DNA of 64,000 nt from Rhodocyclales bacterium (GCA_016183655.1 JACPEH010000010.1:181170-245169), one strand, 5' to 3'. Counted from the first letter of the stretch, positions 37,292 through 47,230 are shown. A program made the numbers and translations. Notes: generated from the letters alone by a model not told the origin.

Positions 37292-38581
37292 TCAGCCCCC
37301 GGCCTCGACCAGCATGGCGCCGCCGAGACCGCCGCCGATGCAGATCGAGGCGATGCCGCGCTTCGCCTGCTTCGCGCGCAGCACGTGCAGCAGGTGCAGC
37401 ACGATGCGGGCGCCGGAGGCGCCGACCGGGTGGCCGATGGCGACGGCGCCGCCGTCGACGTTCAGCCGCTCCTCGTCGAGCGCGCCAAGCGCCCCCGGCA
37501 GGCCGAGCTGCTCGCGGCAGTAGTCGTCGGACTTCCACGCTTCGATACAGGCCATCACCTGCGCGGCGAAGGCCTCGTTGATTTCCCAGGCGTCGAGGTC
37601 GTTCAGACCGAGGCCATGGCGCTGCAGGATCGGCGTCGCCGCATGCACCGGCCCGAGCCCCATCTGCGCCGGGTCGATCCCCGACCACTGGCTGTCCATG
37701 ATGCGGCCGAGCGGCTTCAGGTTCCACTGCTTCACCGCCGCTTCCGAAGCGAGGATCAGCCAGGCGGCGCCGTCGGTGATCTGCGAGCTGTTGGCGGCGG
37801 TGATGTTGCCGTACTTCTTGTCGAAGAAGGGCTTCAGCTTGGCCATGCCGGCCATGCTCGCGTCCGGGCGGACACCGTCGTCTTCGGCGTAGACCTTGCC
37901 TTTGTCGTCGATCAGCGGCACGACCTCGCCGAAATGGCCCGCGGTCTGCCCCGCCAACGCGCGCAGGTGGCTGCGCACCGAGAACTCGTCCATCTGCCGG
38001 CGCGTCAGGCCGAACTTCCAGGCGAGGTTTTCCGCCGTCTGTCCCATCAGCATGCCGTTCACCGGATCGGTCAGCCCCTTCATCAGGCCGATCACCGGCG
38101 CCAGCAGTACGCCCGGACGCAGCTTGAGGAACTGCTTCAGCTTCTGGCCGCCGGTCTTCGCCATCGCCATCTGCGCGAACCATTGCACCATCGCATCGGA
38201 GTAGAGCAGCGGCGCGCGCGATAGCGCGTCGACGCCGCCGGCCAGCACCAGTTGCGAACGCCCGGACTGGATGTTGGCCATCGCCGAGTCGAGCGCCTGC
38301 ATGCCGCTGGCGCAATTGCGCATCACCGTCCAGCCCGGCACCTTGAGGCCGCAGCCCATGCGCAGCGCGACCATGCGACCGATGTTGGTTTCGTCCGGCG
38401 ACGGCGCGGCGCAGCCGAGGATCACCTCGTCGAGGTCGGACGGCTGGAACGGCTGCCGCGTCAGCAGCGAGCGCCCGGCTTGTACCGCCAGGTCGCTCGC
38501 CGCGAACGGCCCCGGCGCGTTACGCGCCTTGAGGAAGGGCGTACGCGCCCCATCCACCACATACACAGGCTGGAAGGCCAC
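37292..38581 (-). CDS. Thiolase (acetyl-CoA acyltransferase, FadI-like)
   Basis: 429-residue thiolase, close to E. coli FadI length (436). Nucleophile Cys90 in MRNCASGMQ, second-site His in GHPVGASGARI and C-terminal CIGGGLGG are present. GTG start at 38581 with SD AAAGGAG 6-7 nt before. It is the partner thiolase of the ECH-HAD protein; DegV sits between them. Longer than the other thiolase in the window by an extended loop (PLLYSDAMVQWFAQMAMAKTGGQ region). Confidence 0.92.
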   Translation of the reverse strand: MAFQPVYVVDGARTPFLKARNAPGPFAASDLAVQAGRSLLTRQPFQPSDLDEVILGCAAPSPDETNIGRMVALRMGCGLKVPGWTVMRNCASGMQALDSAMANIQSGRSQLVLAGGVDALSRAPLLYSDAMVQWFAQMAMAKTGGQKLKQFLKLRPGVLLAPVIGLMKGLTDPVNGMLMGQTAENLAWKFGLTRRQMDEFSVRSHLRALAGQTAGHFGEVVPLIDDKGKVYAEDDGVRPDASMAGMAKLKPFFDKKYGNITAANSSQITDGAAWLILASEAAVKQWNLKPLGRIMDSQWSGIDPAQMGLGPVHAATPILQRHGLGLNDLDAWEINEAFAAQVMACIEAWKSDDYCREQLGLPGALGALDEERLNVDGGAVAIGHPVGASGARIVLHLLHVLRAKQAKRGIASICIGGGLGGAMLVEAGG

Positions 38582-38624
38582 TGTGTTCTCCTTTGGTCAA
38601 TCTTGTCTCTTGTTTTAAACGCTC

Positions 38625-38654
38625 GGGGCAATGGCCGAATCTGGCCACCGCCCC
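38625..38654 (-). other. Intra-operon hairpin between fadE and the thiolase gene
   Basis: GGGGCAATGGCC (38625-38636) pairs with GGCCACCGCCCC (38643-38654) as a 12-bp stem including two G-U pairs in RNA, loop of 6 nt. It lies in the 87-bp gap between the fadE stop and the thiolase SD. No T-run follows, so a processing or attenuation element is likelier than a terminator. Confidence 0.55.
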
Positions 38655-38668
38655 GGCGAACGGCTGTC

Positions 38669-41017
38669 TTACGCAGCCGCCTTGTGCTGAACCGGCAGGC
38701 GCTCCGACAGACCGTAGTCCATCGGGAAGTCGTCGACGCGGATGACGATGTCGCGCAACTCGTTGCGACGCTTGAGCACCGCATACTCGGCGGCGGTCAC
38801 GACACCGGCGGCGAAGGCGGCATGCGCCAGATCGCGGACGTTGGCCTCCGGGTTGTCGTCGAAGACGCCGTCCTTTTCCGCGTTGCGGATCTTGGCCTCG
38901 ATCGGCTCGGCCTCCAGCGTCGCCTGCAACGCCAGCTCGACGGCACCGACCGCCTCCTGCTCGCTGTTCGGGACATAGGTCTCGGCGGTGAGGCGCTGGC
39001 GCGTCGCCGACGGCTCGATGATCGCTTTGGCGACCGCGTGGCCGAGGTCGTCCGACGGCACGACGTAGGGATGGCCGAACGGGAAGATGATGCGGTTGAG
39101 GAAGAAGGCGACGAACTTGCTCGGGTAGTTGGCGATGACGCCGTCGAAGGCCAGCTGCGCCTTGAACATCGAATCCCACACCGACCAGTGCAGCAGCGGG
39201 GCGTCGGCCTGCTGGCGCCCTTCCGACTCGTAGCGCTTGAGGGTCGCCGACATCAGGTACATCTGGGCGAGGATGTCGCCCAGCCGCGCCGACAGTTTCT
39301 CGCGACGCTTCAGGCCGCCGCCGAGGACCAGCATCGAAACGTCCGACAGGAAAGCGAAGGCGGCCGAGAAGCGGGTCAGCTGCTGGTAGTAGCGCTTCGC
39401 TTCCGGCGCCACGGTGGCCGGCACCGAGACGAAGTGCGAACCGGTCAGGCCGTACCACAGCGCGCGGACACCGTTGCCGATGGTGAAGCCGACGTGGCCC
39501 CACAGCGCGCGGTCGAACTGGTCGAGCCCCGCTGCCGAATTCGGGTTCTGCGCCGCCTGCATTTCCTTCAGCACGTACGGATGGCAACGGATGGCGCCCT
39601 GGCCGAAGAGGATCAGGCTGCGCGTCAGGATGTTGGCGCCCTCGACGGTGATGCCGATCGGCACTTGCTGGTAGGCGCGGCCGAGGAAGTTCGACGGGCC
39701 GAGGCAGATGCCCTTGCCGCCGATCACGTCCATGCCGTCATTGACCACCTGGCGGGCGCGCTCGGTGACGTGGTACTTGGCGATCGCCGACGCCACCGAC
39801 GGCTTTTCGCCGAGGTCGACTGCGCCGGCGGTCATCGTGCGCACCGCGTTCATCATGTAGGTGTAGGCGCCGATGCGGGTCAGCGCTTCCTCGACCCCCT
39901 CGAACTTGCCGATCGCCATCTTGAACTGGCTGCGCACGCGGGCGTAGGCGCCGACGGTGCGCGCGGTCAGCTGCGCCATGCCGGTGTTCGACGACGGCAG
40001 CGAGATCGAACGGCCGGCGGCGAGGCACTCCATCAGCATGCGCCAGCCCTGGCCGGCCATCGCCGGGCCGCCGATGATGTAGTCGAGCGGCATGAAGACG
40101 TCCTTGCCACGAGTCGGGCCGTTCATGAACATGGCGTTCAGCGGGAACAGGCGGCGGCGCGTCTCGCACCCCGGGGTATCCCACGGCACCAGCGCACAGG
40201 TGATGCCGATGTGCTTCTTGTCGCCCAGGAGACCGTCCGGGTCGTAGAGGTGGAAGGCGAGGCCGAGGATGGTGCACACCGGGCCGAGCGTGATGTAGCG
40301 CTTGTCCCAGGTGACGCGCATGCCGAGCACTTCCTTGCCCTGCCACATGCCCTTGCAGACGATGCCGACATCGGGAATCGAGGCGGCGTCGGAACCGGCC
40401 CACGGGCTGGTCAACGCGAATGCCGGGATTTCCAGGCCCTTGGCCAGACGCGGCAGGTAATGGTTTTTCTGCGCCTCGGTGCCGTAGTGCAGCAGCAGCT
40501 CGGCCGGGCCGAGGGAGTTCGGCACCATCACCGACACCGCCAGCGCCGACGAGCGCGTCGACAACTTGGTCACCACCTGCGAATGGGCGTAGGCCGAGAA
40601 TTCCAGGCCGCCGTACTTCTTCGGGATGATCATGCCGAGGAAGCCCTGGTCCTTGATGTATTTCCACGCCTCGGGGCTCATGTCCTGCAGTTCGTGCGAC
40701 ACCTGCCAGTCGTCGACCAGGCGGCAGGCTTCTGCAGTCTGGTTGTCCAGGAACGACTGTTCCTCTGCCGTCAGCTTCGGCACCGGATAGGCCAGCAGCT
40801 TGTTCCAGTCCGGCTTGCCGCGGAACAGTTCGCCGTCCCACCAGACCGTGCCGGCCTCGAGCGCCTCGCGCTCGGTGTCGGACATCTGCGGCAGGATCTT
40901 CTTGTAGGTGGAAAAAACAGGCCGGCTGATCAGCGCCCGCCGGACGGGCCGGACGCCGATCAGCACGGCAACTGCGACCGCTACCACGGTCAGCAGAGGG
41001 ATGATCGTTTCGATCAT
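38669..41017 (-). CDS. fadE: Acyl-CoA dehydrogenase FadE
   Basis: 782-residue FadE-type acyl-CoA dehydrogenase, near E. coli FadE length (814), catalysing the first step of beta-oxidation with FAD. An N-terminal hydrophobic helix (about 6-24) is typical of FadE. FAD/substrate regions include GFLGMIIPKKYGGLEFSAYAHSQ, FALTSPWAGSDAAS and DVIGGKGICLGPSNFLGRAYQQVPIGITVEGANILTRS. SD AAAGGAG before ATG 41017. It is 25 bp downstream of psrA, so transcribed from the psrA promoter. Confidence 0.95.
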   Translation of the reverse strand: MIETIIPLLTVVAVAVAVLIGVRPVRRALISRPVFSTYKKILPQMSDTEREALEAGTVWWDGELFRGKPDWNKLLAYPVPKLTAEEQSFLDNQTAEACRLVDDWQVSHELQDMSPEAWKYIKDQGFLGMIIPKKYGGLEFSAYAHSQVVTKLSTRSSALAVSVMVPNSLGPAELLLHYGTEAQKNHYLPRLAKGLEIPAFALTSPWAGSDAASIPDVGIVCKGMWQGKEVLGMRVTWDKRYITLGPVCTILGLAFHLYDPDGLLGDKKHIGITCALVPWDTPGCETRRRLFPLNAMFMNGPTRGKDVFMPLDYIIGGPAMAGQGWRMLMECLAAGRSISLPSSNTGMAQLTARTVGAYARVRSQFKMAIGKFEGVEEALTRIGAYTYMMNAVRTMTAGAVDLGEKPSVASAIAKYHVTERARQVVNDGMDVIGGKGICLGPSNFLGRAYQQVPIGITVEGANILTRSLILFGQGAIRCHPYVLKEMQAAQNPNSAAGLDQFDRALWGHVGFTIGNGVRALWYGLTGSHFVSVPATVAPEAKRYYQQLTRFSAAFAFLSDVSMLVLGGGLKRREKLSARLGDILAQMYLMSATLKRYESEGRQQADAPLLHWSVWDSMFKAQLAFDGVIANYPSKFVAFFLNRIIFPFGHPYVVPSDDLGHAVAKAIIEPSATRQRLTAETYVPNSEQEAVGAVELALQATLEAEPIEAKIRNAEKDGVFDDNPEANVRDLAHAAFAAGVVTAAEYAVLKRRNELRDIVIRVDDFPMDYGLSERLPVQHKAAA

Positions 41018-41041
41018 GGGTATTCTCCTTTAATGGTCTTG

Positions 41042-41758
41042 TCAGGCCGCTTTGTGCGACTCTGTTTTGTTTTGTTGTTCCTGGCTTGCTGCGAACTGCG
41101 GCAGCGGCGCGCGCAGACCGCCCAGCAGGAAAGGCATCACCCGGGCCGACAACAGCTCGGCGGCGCGCGGCCCTTCGTTGTTCAGGTCCAGCTCGCAGCC
41201 GGTGACCACCTGCAGCGCATCGGTGCCGGCGATGGCGTAGGACATCGCGCCGAGCATCAGATGGAAGCGCCAGATGATTTCCTCGTGCGGCACGTCCGGC
41301 AGCGCACGGAACAGCGCCCGCTTGTAGCGCTCGACGACTTCCGCGTACTCGCCGGCAAAGAAGGTGCGAATGAAATCCGCCGGCTCGGTGAGCGTCCGCC
41401 CGAGCAGGCGCAGGAAGGTCATGCCGCCGAGCGACTCGTCGCTCCCCATTTGCAGCAGCGTGCCGAAAAAGGCCTCCAGGATCACCGACGGCTTCAGCGG
41501 CTCGCCCTTCGCCTGCGCCTCCAGGTCGTCGAGCAGGCGCAGGCGCTCCCGGTTCAGCCAGGCCAGGCGACGGCGGAAGACTTCGCGCAGCAGCGCCTCT
41601 TTCGAGCCGAAGTGATAATTGACGGCCGCCAGATTGACCTCGGCCGCACCGGTTATCATGCGCATCGACGTTCCTTCGTAGCCGCTCTCCATGAACAGGC
41701 GTTCGGCGGCGTCGAGGATTCGCTCCCGGGTATCGGACTGGGTCTTGGTTTCGCTCAT
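41042..41758 (-). CDS. psrA: TetR family repressor of fatty-acid degradation, PsrA-like
   Basis: 238 residues. The N-terminal helix-turn-helix (about 9-55: TRERILDAAERLF..., and NLAAVNYHFGSKEALLREVF) closely follows the PsrA pattern, and the C-terminal domain includes the WRFHLMLGAMSYAIAG segment comparable to PsrA. First gene of its operon, directly ahead of fadE. It should bind the CAAAC-N4-GTTT operators seen here and at 32508, released by acyl-CoA or fatty acid as for Pseudomonas PsrA. ATG 41758 has no clear SD; a TTG at 41767 is an alternative. Confidence 0.85.
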   Translation of the reverse strand: MSETKTQSDTRERILDAAERLFMESGYEGTSMRMITGAAEVNLAAVNYHFGSKEALLREVFRRRLAWLNRERLRLLDDLEAQAKGEPLKPSVILEAFFGTLLQMGSDESLGGMTFLRLLGRTLTEPADFIRTFFAGEYAEVVERYKRALFRALPDVPHEEIIWRFHLMLGAMSYAIAGTDALQVVTGCELDLNNEGPRAAELLSARVMPFLLGGLRAPLPQFAASQEQQNKTESHKAA

Positions 41759-41775
41759 TGGAGGCAATCGATTAG

Positions 41776-41831
41776 TTGTTCATGGTTCAAACGTTCGTTT
41801 AAATCATATGTGTGAGCCGAACGAAACGCAA
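41776..41831. promoter_or_regulatory. psrA promoter with PsrA-like operator
   Basis: Minus strand: -35 TTGCGT (41831 to 41826), 17-bp spacer, -10 TATGAT (41808 to 41803), then the operator TTAAACGAACGTTTGAA (41802 to 41786), identical in sequence to the site at 32508-32524 and placed at the start point for autorepression. A weaker plus-strand pair, TTGTTC (41776-41781) and TTAAAT (41799-41804) with 17-bp spacing, faces the ABC exporter and would overlap the same operator. Confidence 0.8.
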
Positions 41832-41937
41832 GCATTTTTTTGTTTTCGGCACATGGCTTTTTCGGCTCCCCGCGTGCAGGCATACTGAGGCCCGCGAAAA
41901 GCGCAGCCCCACCCCCTGCACAACCCCGCCCCCTGAC

Positions 41938-43737
41938 ATGCGTAACCTGCCTCCGAAACCACCCGCCGCCGACAGGCCCACCGCCGAATCCCACACATGG
42001 CGGACGCTGCGGCTGCTCCTGCCCTATCTGTGGCAATACCGCGGCAGGATGCTGCTGGCGCTGACCTGCCTGGTCGGCGCCAAGCTGGCCAACGTCGGCG
42101 TGCCGCTGGTGTTCAAGGAAATGATCGACGGCATGAGCCCCGGCCAGCAGTTGCTGGCGCTGCCGGTCGGCCTGTTGATCCTGTACGGCGTACTTCGCTT
42201 CTCGACCTCGCTGTTTACCGAACTGCGCGAGATCCTGTTCGCCCGCGTCACACAGCAGGCGGTACGGCGCATCGCGCTGGAGGTGTTTCGCCATCTGCAC
42301 GCGTTGTCGCTGCGCTTTCACCTCGACCGCCAGACCGGCGGCGTCTCGCGCGACATCGAACGCGGCACCCGCTCGATTTCGGCGCTGATCAGCTACACCC
42401 TGTATTCGATCCTGCCGACCCTGGTCGAGGTCGGCCTCGTCCTCGGCGTGCTGATCGTCAAGTACGACGCGGTGTTCGCACTGATCACGTTGATCTCGCT
42501 GAGTGCCTACATTTTCTTCACCGTGGCCGTCAGCAACTGGCGGATCGGCATCCGGCGGGCGATGAACGAGACCGATTCGGCGGCCAACACGCGGGCCATC
42601 GACAGCCTGCTCAACTACGAGACGGTGAAGTACTTCAACAACGAGGAATACGAGGCGCAGCGCTACGACGAGCAACTGCGCAAGTGGGAAGATGCGGCGA
42701 CCACCAGCCAGGTTTCGCTGTCGTGGCTGAACCTCGGCCAGCAGGCAATCATCGCCGTCGGGGTCACTGCCATGATGTGGCGGGCCGCGAGCGGCGTGGT
42801 AAACGGCACCATGTCGATCGGCGACCTGGTGCTTGTCAATGCATTCCTCATCCAGCTCTACGTGCCGCTCAATTTCCTCGGCGTCGTCTACCGCGAGATC
42901 CGCCAGGCACTTACCGATATTGAGCGGATGTTCGACCTGCTGACCGTCAATCGCGAGGTCGCCGACGCGCCGGACGCCAGGGAGCTGCCCGCCGGGCCGC
43001 TGGAAGTGCGCTTTGACGGCGTCGGTTTTTCCTACGAGAAGGAAAGGCGCATTCTCGACGACATCTGCTTCACCATCGCCCCGGGGCGCACCGTCGCCGT
43101 GGTCGGCCACTCGGGCGCAGGCAAGTCGACGCTGGCGCGCCTGGTTTACCGGTTCTACGATGTCAGCGACGGCCGGATCCTGGTCGGCGGCATCGATCTC
43201 CGGCAGTTGCGGCAGGGGAGCCTGCGCGCGGCGATCGGAATCGTTCCGCAGGACACCGTGCTGTTCAACGACACGATCCGCTACAACATCCGCTACGGCC
43301 GCCCGGACGCCAGCGAAGCGGAAGTGGAAGCGGCAGCGCGCGCAGCGCAATTGCACGACTTTATCGCCAGCCTGCCACTGGGGTATGAATCGCGGGTCGG
43401 CGAGCGCGGCCTTAAATTGTCCGGGGGCGAAAAACAGCGTGTCGCGATCGCCCGCGCACTACTCAAGAACCCACCGATCCTGATTTTCGACGAAGCCACC
43501 TCGGCACTCGACTCGCAAACGGAACAGGCGATCCAGGCCAGCCTGGAAGCTGCCGCACGCGGACGGACAACACTGATCGTCGCGCACCGCCTGTCGACCG
43601 TCATGAATGCCGACGAAATCCTGGTCATGGACGGTGGGCGCATTGTCGAGCGCGGCCCGCACGCACAACTGCTGGCGAGCGGCGGCGCCTATACGCGCAT
43701 GTGGCTGCTGCAACAGGAAGAGGAAGCCCGCAACTGA
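41938..43737 (+). CDS. ATM1-type ABC exporter (half-transporter)
   Basis: 599 residues: six-helix exporter domain (about 20-310) and an ABC ATPase (about 350-599) with Walker A GHSGAGKST, signature LSGGEKQR and Walker B ILIFDEATSALD. The NYETVKYFNNEEYE segment is diagnostic of the ATM1/HMT1 subfamily, which exports glutathione-linked metal or sulfur species. ATG 41938 (MRNLPPKPP) is preceded by a short spacer from the divergent psrA promoter. Homodimer expected. No metal-resistance neighbours. Confidence 0.93.
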   Translation: MRNLPPKPPAADRPTAESHTWRTLRLLLPYLWQYRGRMLLALTCLVGAKLANVGVPLVFKEMIDGMSPGQQLLALPVGLLILYGVLRFSTSLFTELREILFARVTQQAVRRIALEVFRHLHALSLRFHLDRQTGGVSRDIERGTRSISALISYTLYSILPTLVEVGLVLGVLIVKYDAVFALITLISLSAYIFFTVAVSNWRIGIRRAMNETDSAANTRAIDSLLNYETVKYFNNEEYEAQRYDEQLRKWEDAATTSQVSLSWLNLGQQAIIAVGVTAMMWRAASGVVNGTMSIGDLVLVNAFLIQLYVPLNFLGVVYREIRQALTDIERMFDLLTVNREVADAPDARELPAGPLEVRFDGVGFSYEKERRILDDICFTIAPGRTVAVVGHSGAGKSTLARLVYRFYDVSDGRILVGGIDLRQLRQGSLRAAIGIVPQDTVLFNDTIRYNIRYGRPDASEAEVEAAARAAQLHDFIASLPLGYESRVGERGLKLSGGEKQRVAIARALLKNPPILIFDEATSALDSQTEQAIQASLEAAARGRTTLIVAHRLSTVMNADEILVMDGGRIVERGPHAQLLASGGAYTRMWLLQQEEEARN

Positions 43738-43780
43738 ACTCGCTATACTGAAGCCTTGTTTTCCGACAGACCCGCGCCCC

Positions 43781-46700
43781 ATGCCGCAGAGCACGGTCGA
43801 AGCTGGGCGCAGCGGGCGCTCCGGCTATCCCTCCTGGATCTTCCCGCTCACCGTGCTCGTGCTCGGCGTGAGCATGACGCTCGGCGTCTATCAATATGAA
43901 CGCAACCGGAACCAGCTCGAACGGCAGGCTGGCCTGGCTCACGATGCGGCGCTGATCAGCGCCGAGCTGCGCGACCGGCTGCGGATGCACGCGCAGCTGC
44001 TGCGTGCGATCCAGGCGTTCTATGCCGCCAGCGGGGCGGTCTCCGAGAGCGAGTGGCAATCCTTCTCGCGCCAGTTGCAGGCCGACAGACCGCCACAAGG
44101 CATCCTGGCCTACGGTTTTGCGCCACTCCTCGCCCGGGAAGCCAAGGCCCGCGCCATGGACACACAGCAAGCGCAACCTCCACCAACGACAGCGGCCGCG
44201 CACATCATGCCAATCCAGCACCTGGCCCCGGACAGCACGGGCAACCGGAGTGCGATCGGATTCGATCTCCTGTCGGAAGAGCGGCGCGCACAAGCGATCG
44301 AGCTCGCCCGGGACAGAAGCGATGTCGTCATCAGCCGGCGCATCGATTTCGGCGGCGAAGCCGACCGCAGCGGCAACGACCCAGACCTGCTGATGGTGCT
44401 GCCGGTTTATCGCAAGAATGCGGCGACCGGGACGGTCGAGGCGCGGCGGCAGGCATTTTCCGGCGTAGTGTTCGCCGCCCTCCGCATGCGCGATTTTATG
44501 CAGTCGCTGCACCATGCGGACAACAGAGCACTCGGCCTGCGCATCCTGGACGAGGATTCGTTCAACCGGTCGGCGGGGGAACAAGCGCTGAGCCTGCTTT
44601 ACGACTCCGGCACGCCGGCGGGCGACCTCGTCGCCGAAGCGCGGGAATTCGAATTCGGCCAGCGCAATTGGCATCTTCGCCTCACCGCGCGCAACGACGG
44701 CGCCGAACGGAGAGGGACCATCGCGCTCCTCCTTTCCGGCCTGCTGGCCAGTGCGCTGCTCGGCGCACTGAGCTGGTCGCAGGCCGGGTACCGGGCGCGT
44801 GCGGAACGCGTGGCACGCCAGATGACCAACGAGTTGCGCCTGTCGGAAGAACGCTTCACGCTGGCCGCGGCAGGAAGCAACGACGGCATCTGGGACCGCG
44901 ACCTGGTCAACGGCTCGGTTTGGCACTCGCCGCGACTCAAGGCAATCCTCGGTTTTCCCGACGACACCGACACTGCCAACGTTGAATTCTTCTTCTCGCG
45001 GGTTCACCCGGACGATCGCCCCAAGCTCGACCAGACACTTGACCGGCATCTGCGCGACCGCCAGCCCTATCAGGTCGACTACCGTTTCCGCAAAGGCACG
45101 GGCGACTGGGCCTGGCTCCGCTCGCACGGGCAGGGCGTGTGGAATAGCGACGGCGCCGCCGTTCGCCTGGTCGGATCGATTACGGACATCACGGAGCAGA
45201 AAAGCACCGAGCTTCACCTCGCGCACTATCGCGACTTCCTGGCGACGGTGCTGAAGTTCATCCCGCACCCGGTGTTCGTCAAGAACCGCAAGCGCGAATA
45301 CATCGCCGTCAATGCAGCGTTCTGCGCGCTCCTCGATCTGCGCGAGGAAGACATTCTGGGGCGGATCGACATCTGGCGCGAACCGTTGCCGGAGCCGCTG
45401 GCGGGCCGCATCCGCGCGATGGATGAGCGCGTGTTGGCCGGCGACGGTGAACAGATCGACGAGCATGAGCTGCCGATGCGGTGCGGCAAGCGCACGGTGG
45501 TCGCACGCAAGGCGCTGGCGACGGGCCCGGACGGCGAACCGATCGTGATCGGCACGCTGACTGACGTGACCGAACTGCGCCAGGCCGAGCACGAGCGCAC
45601 TGCCGCGGACCGGCAGCGCAAGGCGATCCTCGATGCCGCCACGGAGGTGTCGATCATTGCCACCGACCAGAACGGGTTGATCAAGCTCTTCAACCGCGGC
45701 GCCGAGAAGATGCTTGGTTATCGTGCAGACGAGCTCATCGACAAGGCGACGCCGGAACTGATCCACCTGCGCAGCGAGGTCGAGGAGCGCGGGCACTTTC
45801 TCAGCGTCGAGCTCGGAACCGCGGTCGCGGGCTTCGAGGTCTTCGTTGTCCTGCCGCGAATGCATGGTGCGGAGCGTCGCGAATGGACCTACGTGCGCAA
45901 GGATGGATCGCAGTTGGCCGTCAGTCTGGTGGTCACCGCCGTCCGCAACGAGCAAGGGGAAATTACCGGCTATCTGGGCATCGCCACCGACGTCAGCGAA
46001 CGCAAGCGGGCTTTGGCGGAGCTGGAACGGCAACGCGCGCGCATGGAGACGATCATCGAGCATATTCCCGGCGGCGTCTCGCTGATCGACAACGCACTCC
46101 ACTTCATCGCCGCCAATCAGGAACTGAAGAAGGTGCTCGAGTTCCCGGACTCACTGTTCGCGGCAGGGCCGCCTTCGCTTTATGAGGTCGCGCTCTTCAA
46201 CGCGCGACGGGGCGACTACGGCCCCGGCGAGCCGCACCAGTTGGCGATGGAAGTCGTCGCGCGCGCACGTCATCCGGCTCCGCACTGTTTCGAACGCACC
46301 CGGCCGAACGGGCGCACGATCGAGGTTCGCGGGACCCCGCTCCCGGACGGCGGCTTCGTCACCATCTACACGGACGTCACGGCGCGGAAATCGGCGGAGG
46401 CGGAGCTGCTTCGGCATCGCGACCATCTGCAGGAGATGGTCAGCGAGCAGACCGCCGACCTGCTTCGCGCCAAGGAGGCGGCAGAACGGGCAAGCGAAGC
46501 CAAGTCCGAGTTTCTGGCGAACATGTCCCATGAACTGCGTACGCCGCTCCACTCCATCCTAAGTTTCGCCTCGCTCGGCAACGAGAGGGCCAAAGTCGGC
46601 GGGCAGGAAAAGTTCGCGCATTTCTTCCAGCGGATTCAGAGCAGCGGCAGCCGCCTGTTGTCGCTCGTCAACGATCTGCTCGACCTGTCCAAACTGGAAG

Positions 46701-47230
46701 CGGGCATGATGCGCGTCGAGCCGGTGGTGCAAGACACGCTGCCGCTGCTCCACGAAGTCATCACGGAAATGGAATCATTGGCGGCAACGCGCTCCATCCG
46801 TTTCGACATCGATGCAGGTGGGACGAACACATCGGCAGCGGTTGATTCCACGCGTATCGTGCAGGTGATGCGAAACCTTCTCTCGAACGCCATCAAGTTC
46901 TCTCCCGAACACGGCCGTATCCAGATCTCTTTCACCGAGACTCGTCTCGCCAGGGGACGGAGAGCGAACGACGCCGGCGACATTGCCGGCCTGCAAATAA
47001 CGATACGCGATCAAGGCGTCGGCATTCCCGAGGACGAACTGGACCTGATCTTCGAAAAGTTCGTGCAAAGCAGCAATACGAATACCGGCGCCGGCGGCAC
47101 GGGATTGGGCCTATCAATCTGCCGGGAAATCCTGCTGGCGCACCGGGGCGACATCCGGGCATGCAATAATCCCGGCGGAGGGGCATCGTTCATCGTGTCG
47201 CTGCCCCGCGAAGCACCCGCATTTTCGTAG
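43781..47230 (+). CDS. CHASE-PAS sensor histidine kinase
   Basis: 1149 residues, membrane-bound. A first helix (about 18-36), periplasmic CHASE-like domain (about 40-310: GILAYGFAPLL...FDLLSEERRAQAIELARDRSDVVISRRI), second helix (about 313-333), then four PAS/PAC units (about 350-475, 485-605, 612-745, 750-870), HisKA with His917 in FLANMSHELRTPLH and a HATPase_c domain (about 1015-1145: NLLSNAIKF, DQGVGIPE, GTGLGLSI). It is followed 17 bp on by the REC-GHKL gene. Signal unknown; CHASE domains usually sense small external molecules. Confidence 0.92.
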   Translation: MPQSTVEAGRSGRSGYPSWIFPLTVLVLGVSMTLGVYQYERNRNQLERQAGLAHDAALISAELRDRLRMHAQLLRAIQAFYAASGAVSESEWQSFSRQLQADRPPQGILAYGFAPLLAREAKARAMDTQQAQPPPTTAAAHIMPIQHLAPDSTGNRSAIGFDLLSEERRAQAIELARDRSDVVISRRIDFGGEADRSGNDPDLLMVLPVYRKNAATGTVEARRQAFSGVVFAALRMRDFMQSLHHADNRALGLRILDEDSFNRSAGEQALSLLYDSGTPAGDLVAEAREFEFGQRNWHLRLTARNDGAERRGTIALLLSGLLASALLGALSWSQAGYRARAERVARQMTNELRLSEERFTLAAAGSNDGIWDRDLVNGSVWHSPRLKAILGFPDDTDTANVEFFFSRVHPDDRPKLDQTLDRHLRDRQPYQVDYRFRKGTGDWAWLRSHGQGVWNSDGAAVRLVGSITDITEQKSTELHLAHYRDFLATVLKFIPHPVFVKNRKREYIAVNAAFCALLDLREEDILGRIDIWREPLPEPLAGRIRAMDERVLAGDGEQIDEHELPMRCGKRTVVARKALATGPDGEPIVIGTLTDVTELRQAEHERTAADRQRKAILDAATEVSIIATDQNGLIKLFNRGAEKMLGYRADELIDKATPELIHLRSEVEERGHFLSVELGTAVAGFEVFVVLPRMHGAERREWTYVRKDGSQLAVSLVVTAVRNEQGEITGYLGIATDVSERKRALAELERQRARMETIIEHIPGGVSLIDNALHFIAANQELKKVLEFPDSLFAAGPPSLYEVALFNARRGDYGPGEPHQLAMEVVARARHPAPHCFERTRPNGRTIEVRGTPLPDGGFVTIYTDVTARKSAEAELLRHRDHLQEMVSEQTADLLRAKEAAERASEAKSEFLANMSHELRTPLHSILSFASLGNERAKVGGQEKFAHFFQRIQSSGSRLLSLVNDLLDLSKLEAGMMRVEPVVQDTLPLLHEVITEMESLAATRSIRFDIDAGGTNTSAAVDSTRIVQVMRNLLSNAIKFSPEHGRIQISFTETRLARGRRANDAGDIAGLQITIRDQGVGIPEDELDLIFEKFVQSSNTNTGAGGTGLGLSICREILLAHRGDIRACNNPGGGASFIVSLPREAPAFS

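Noticed and set aside
38252..41815. 1187-codon plus-strand ORF opposite the thiolase, fadE and psrA genes
   Set aside because: Same antisense artefact; no recognisable domain, and starts and stops do not match any neighbour.
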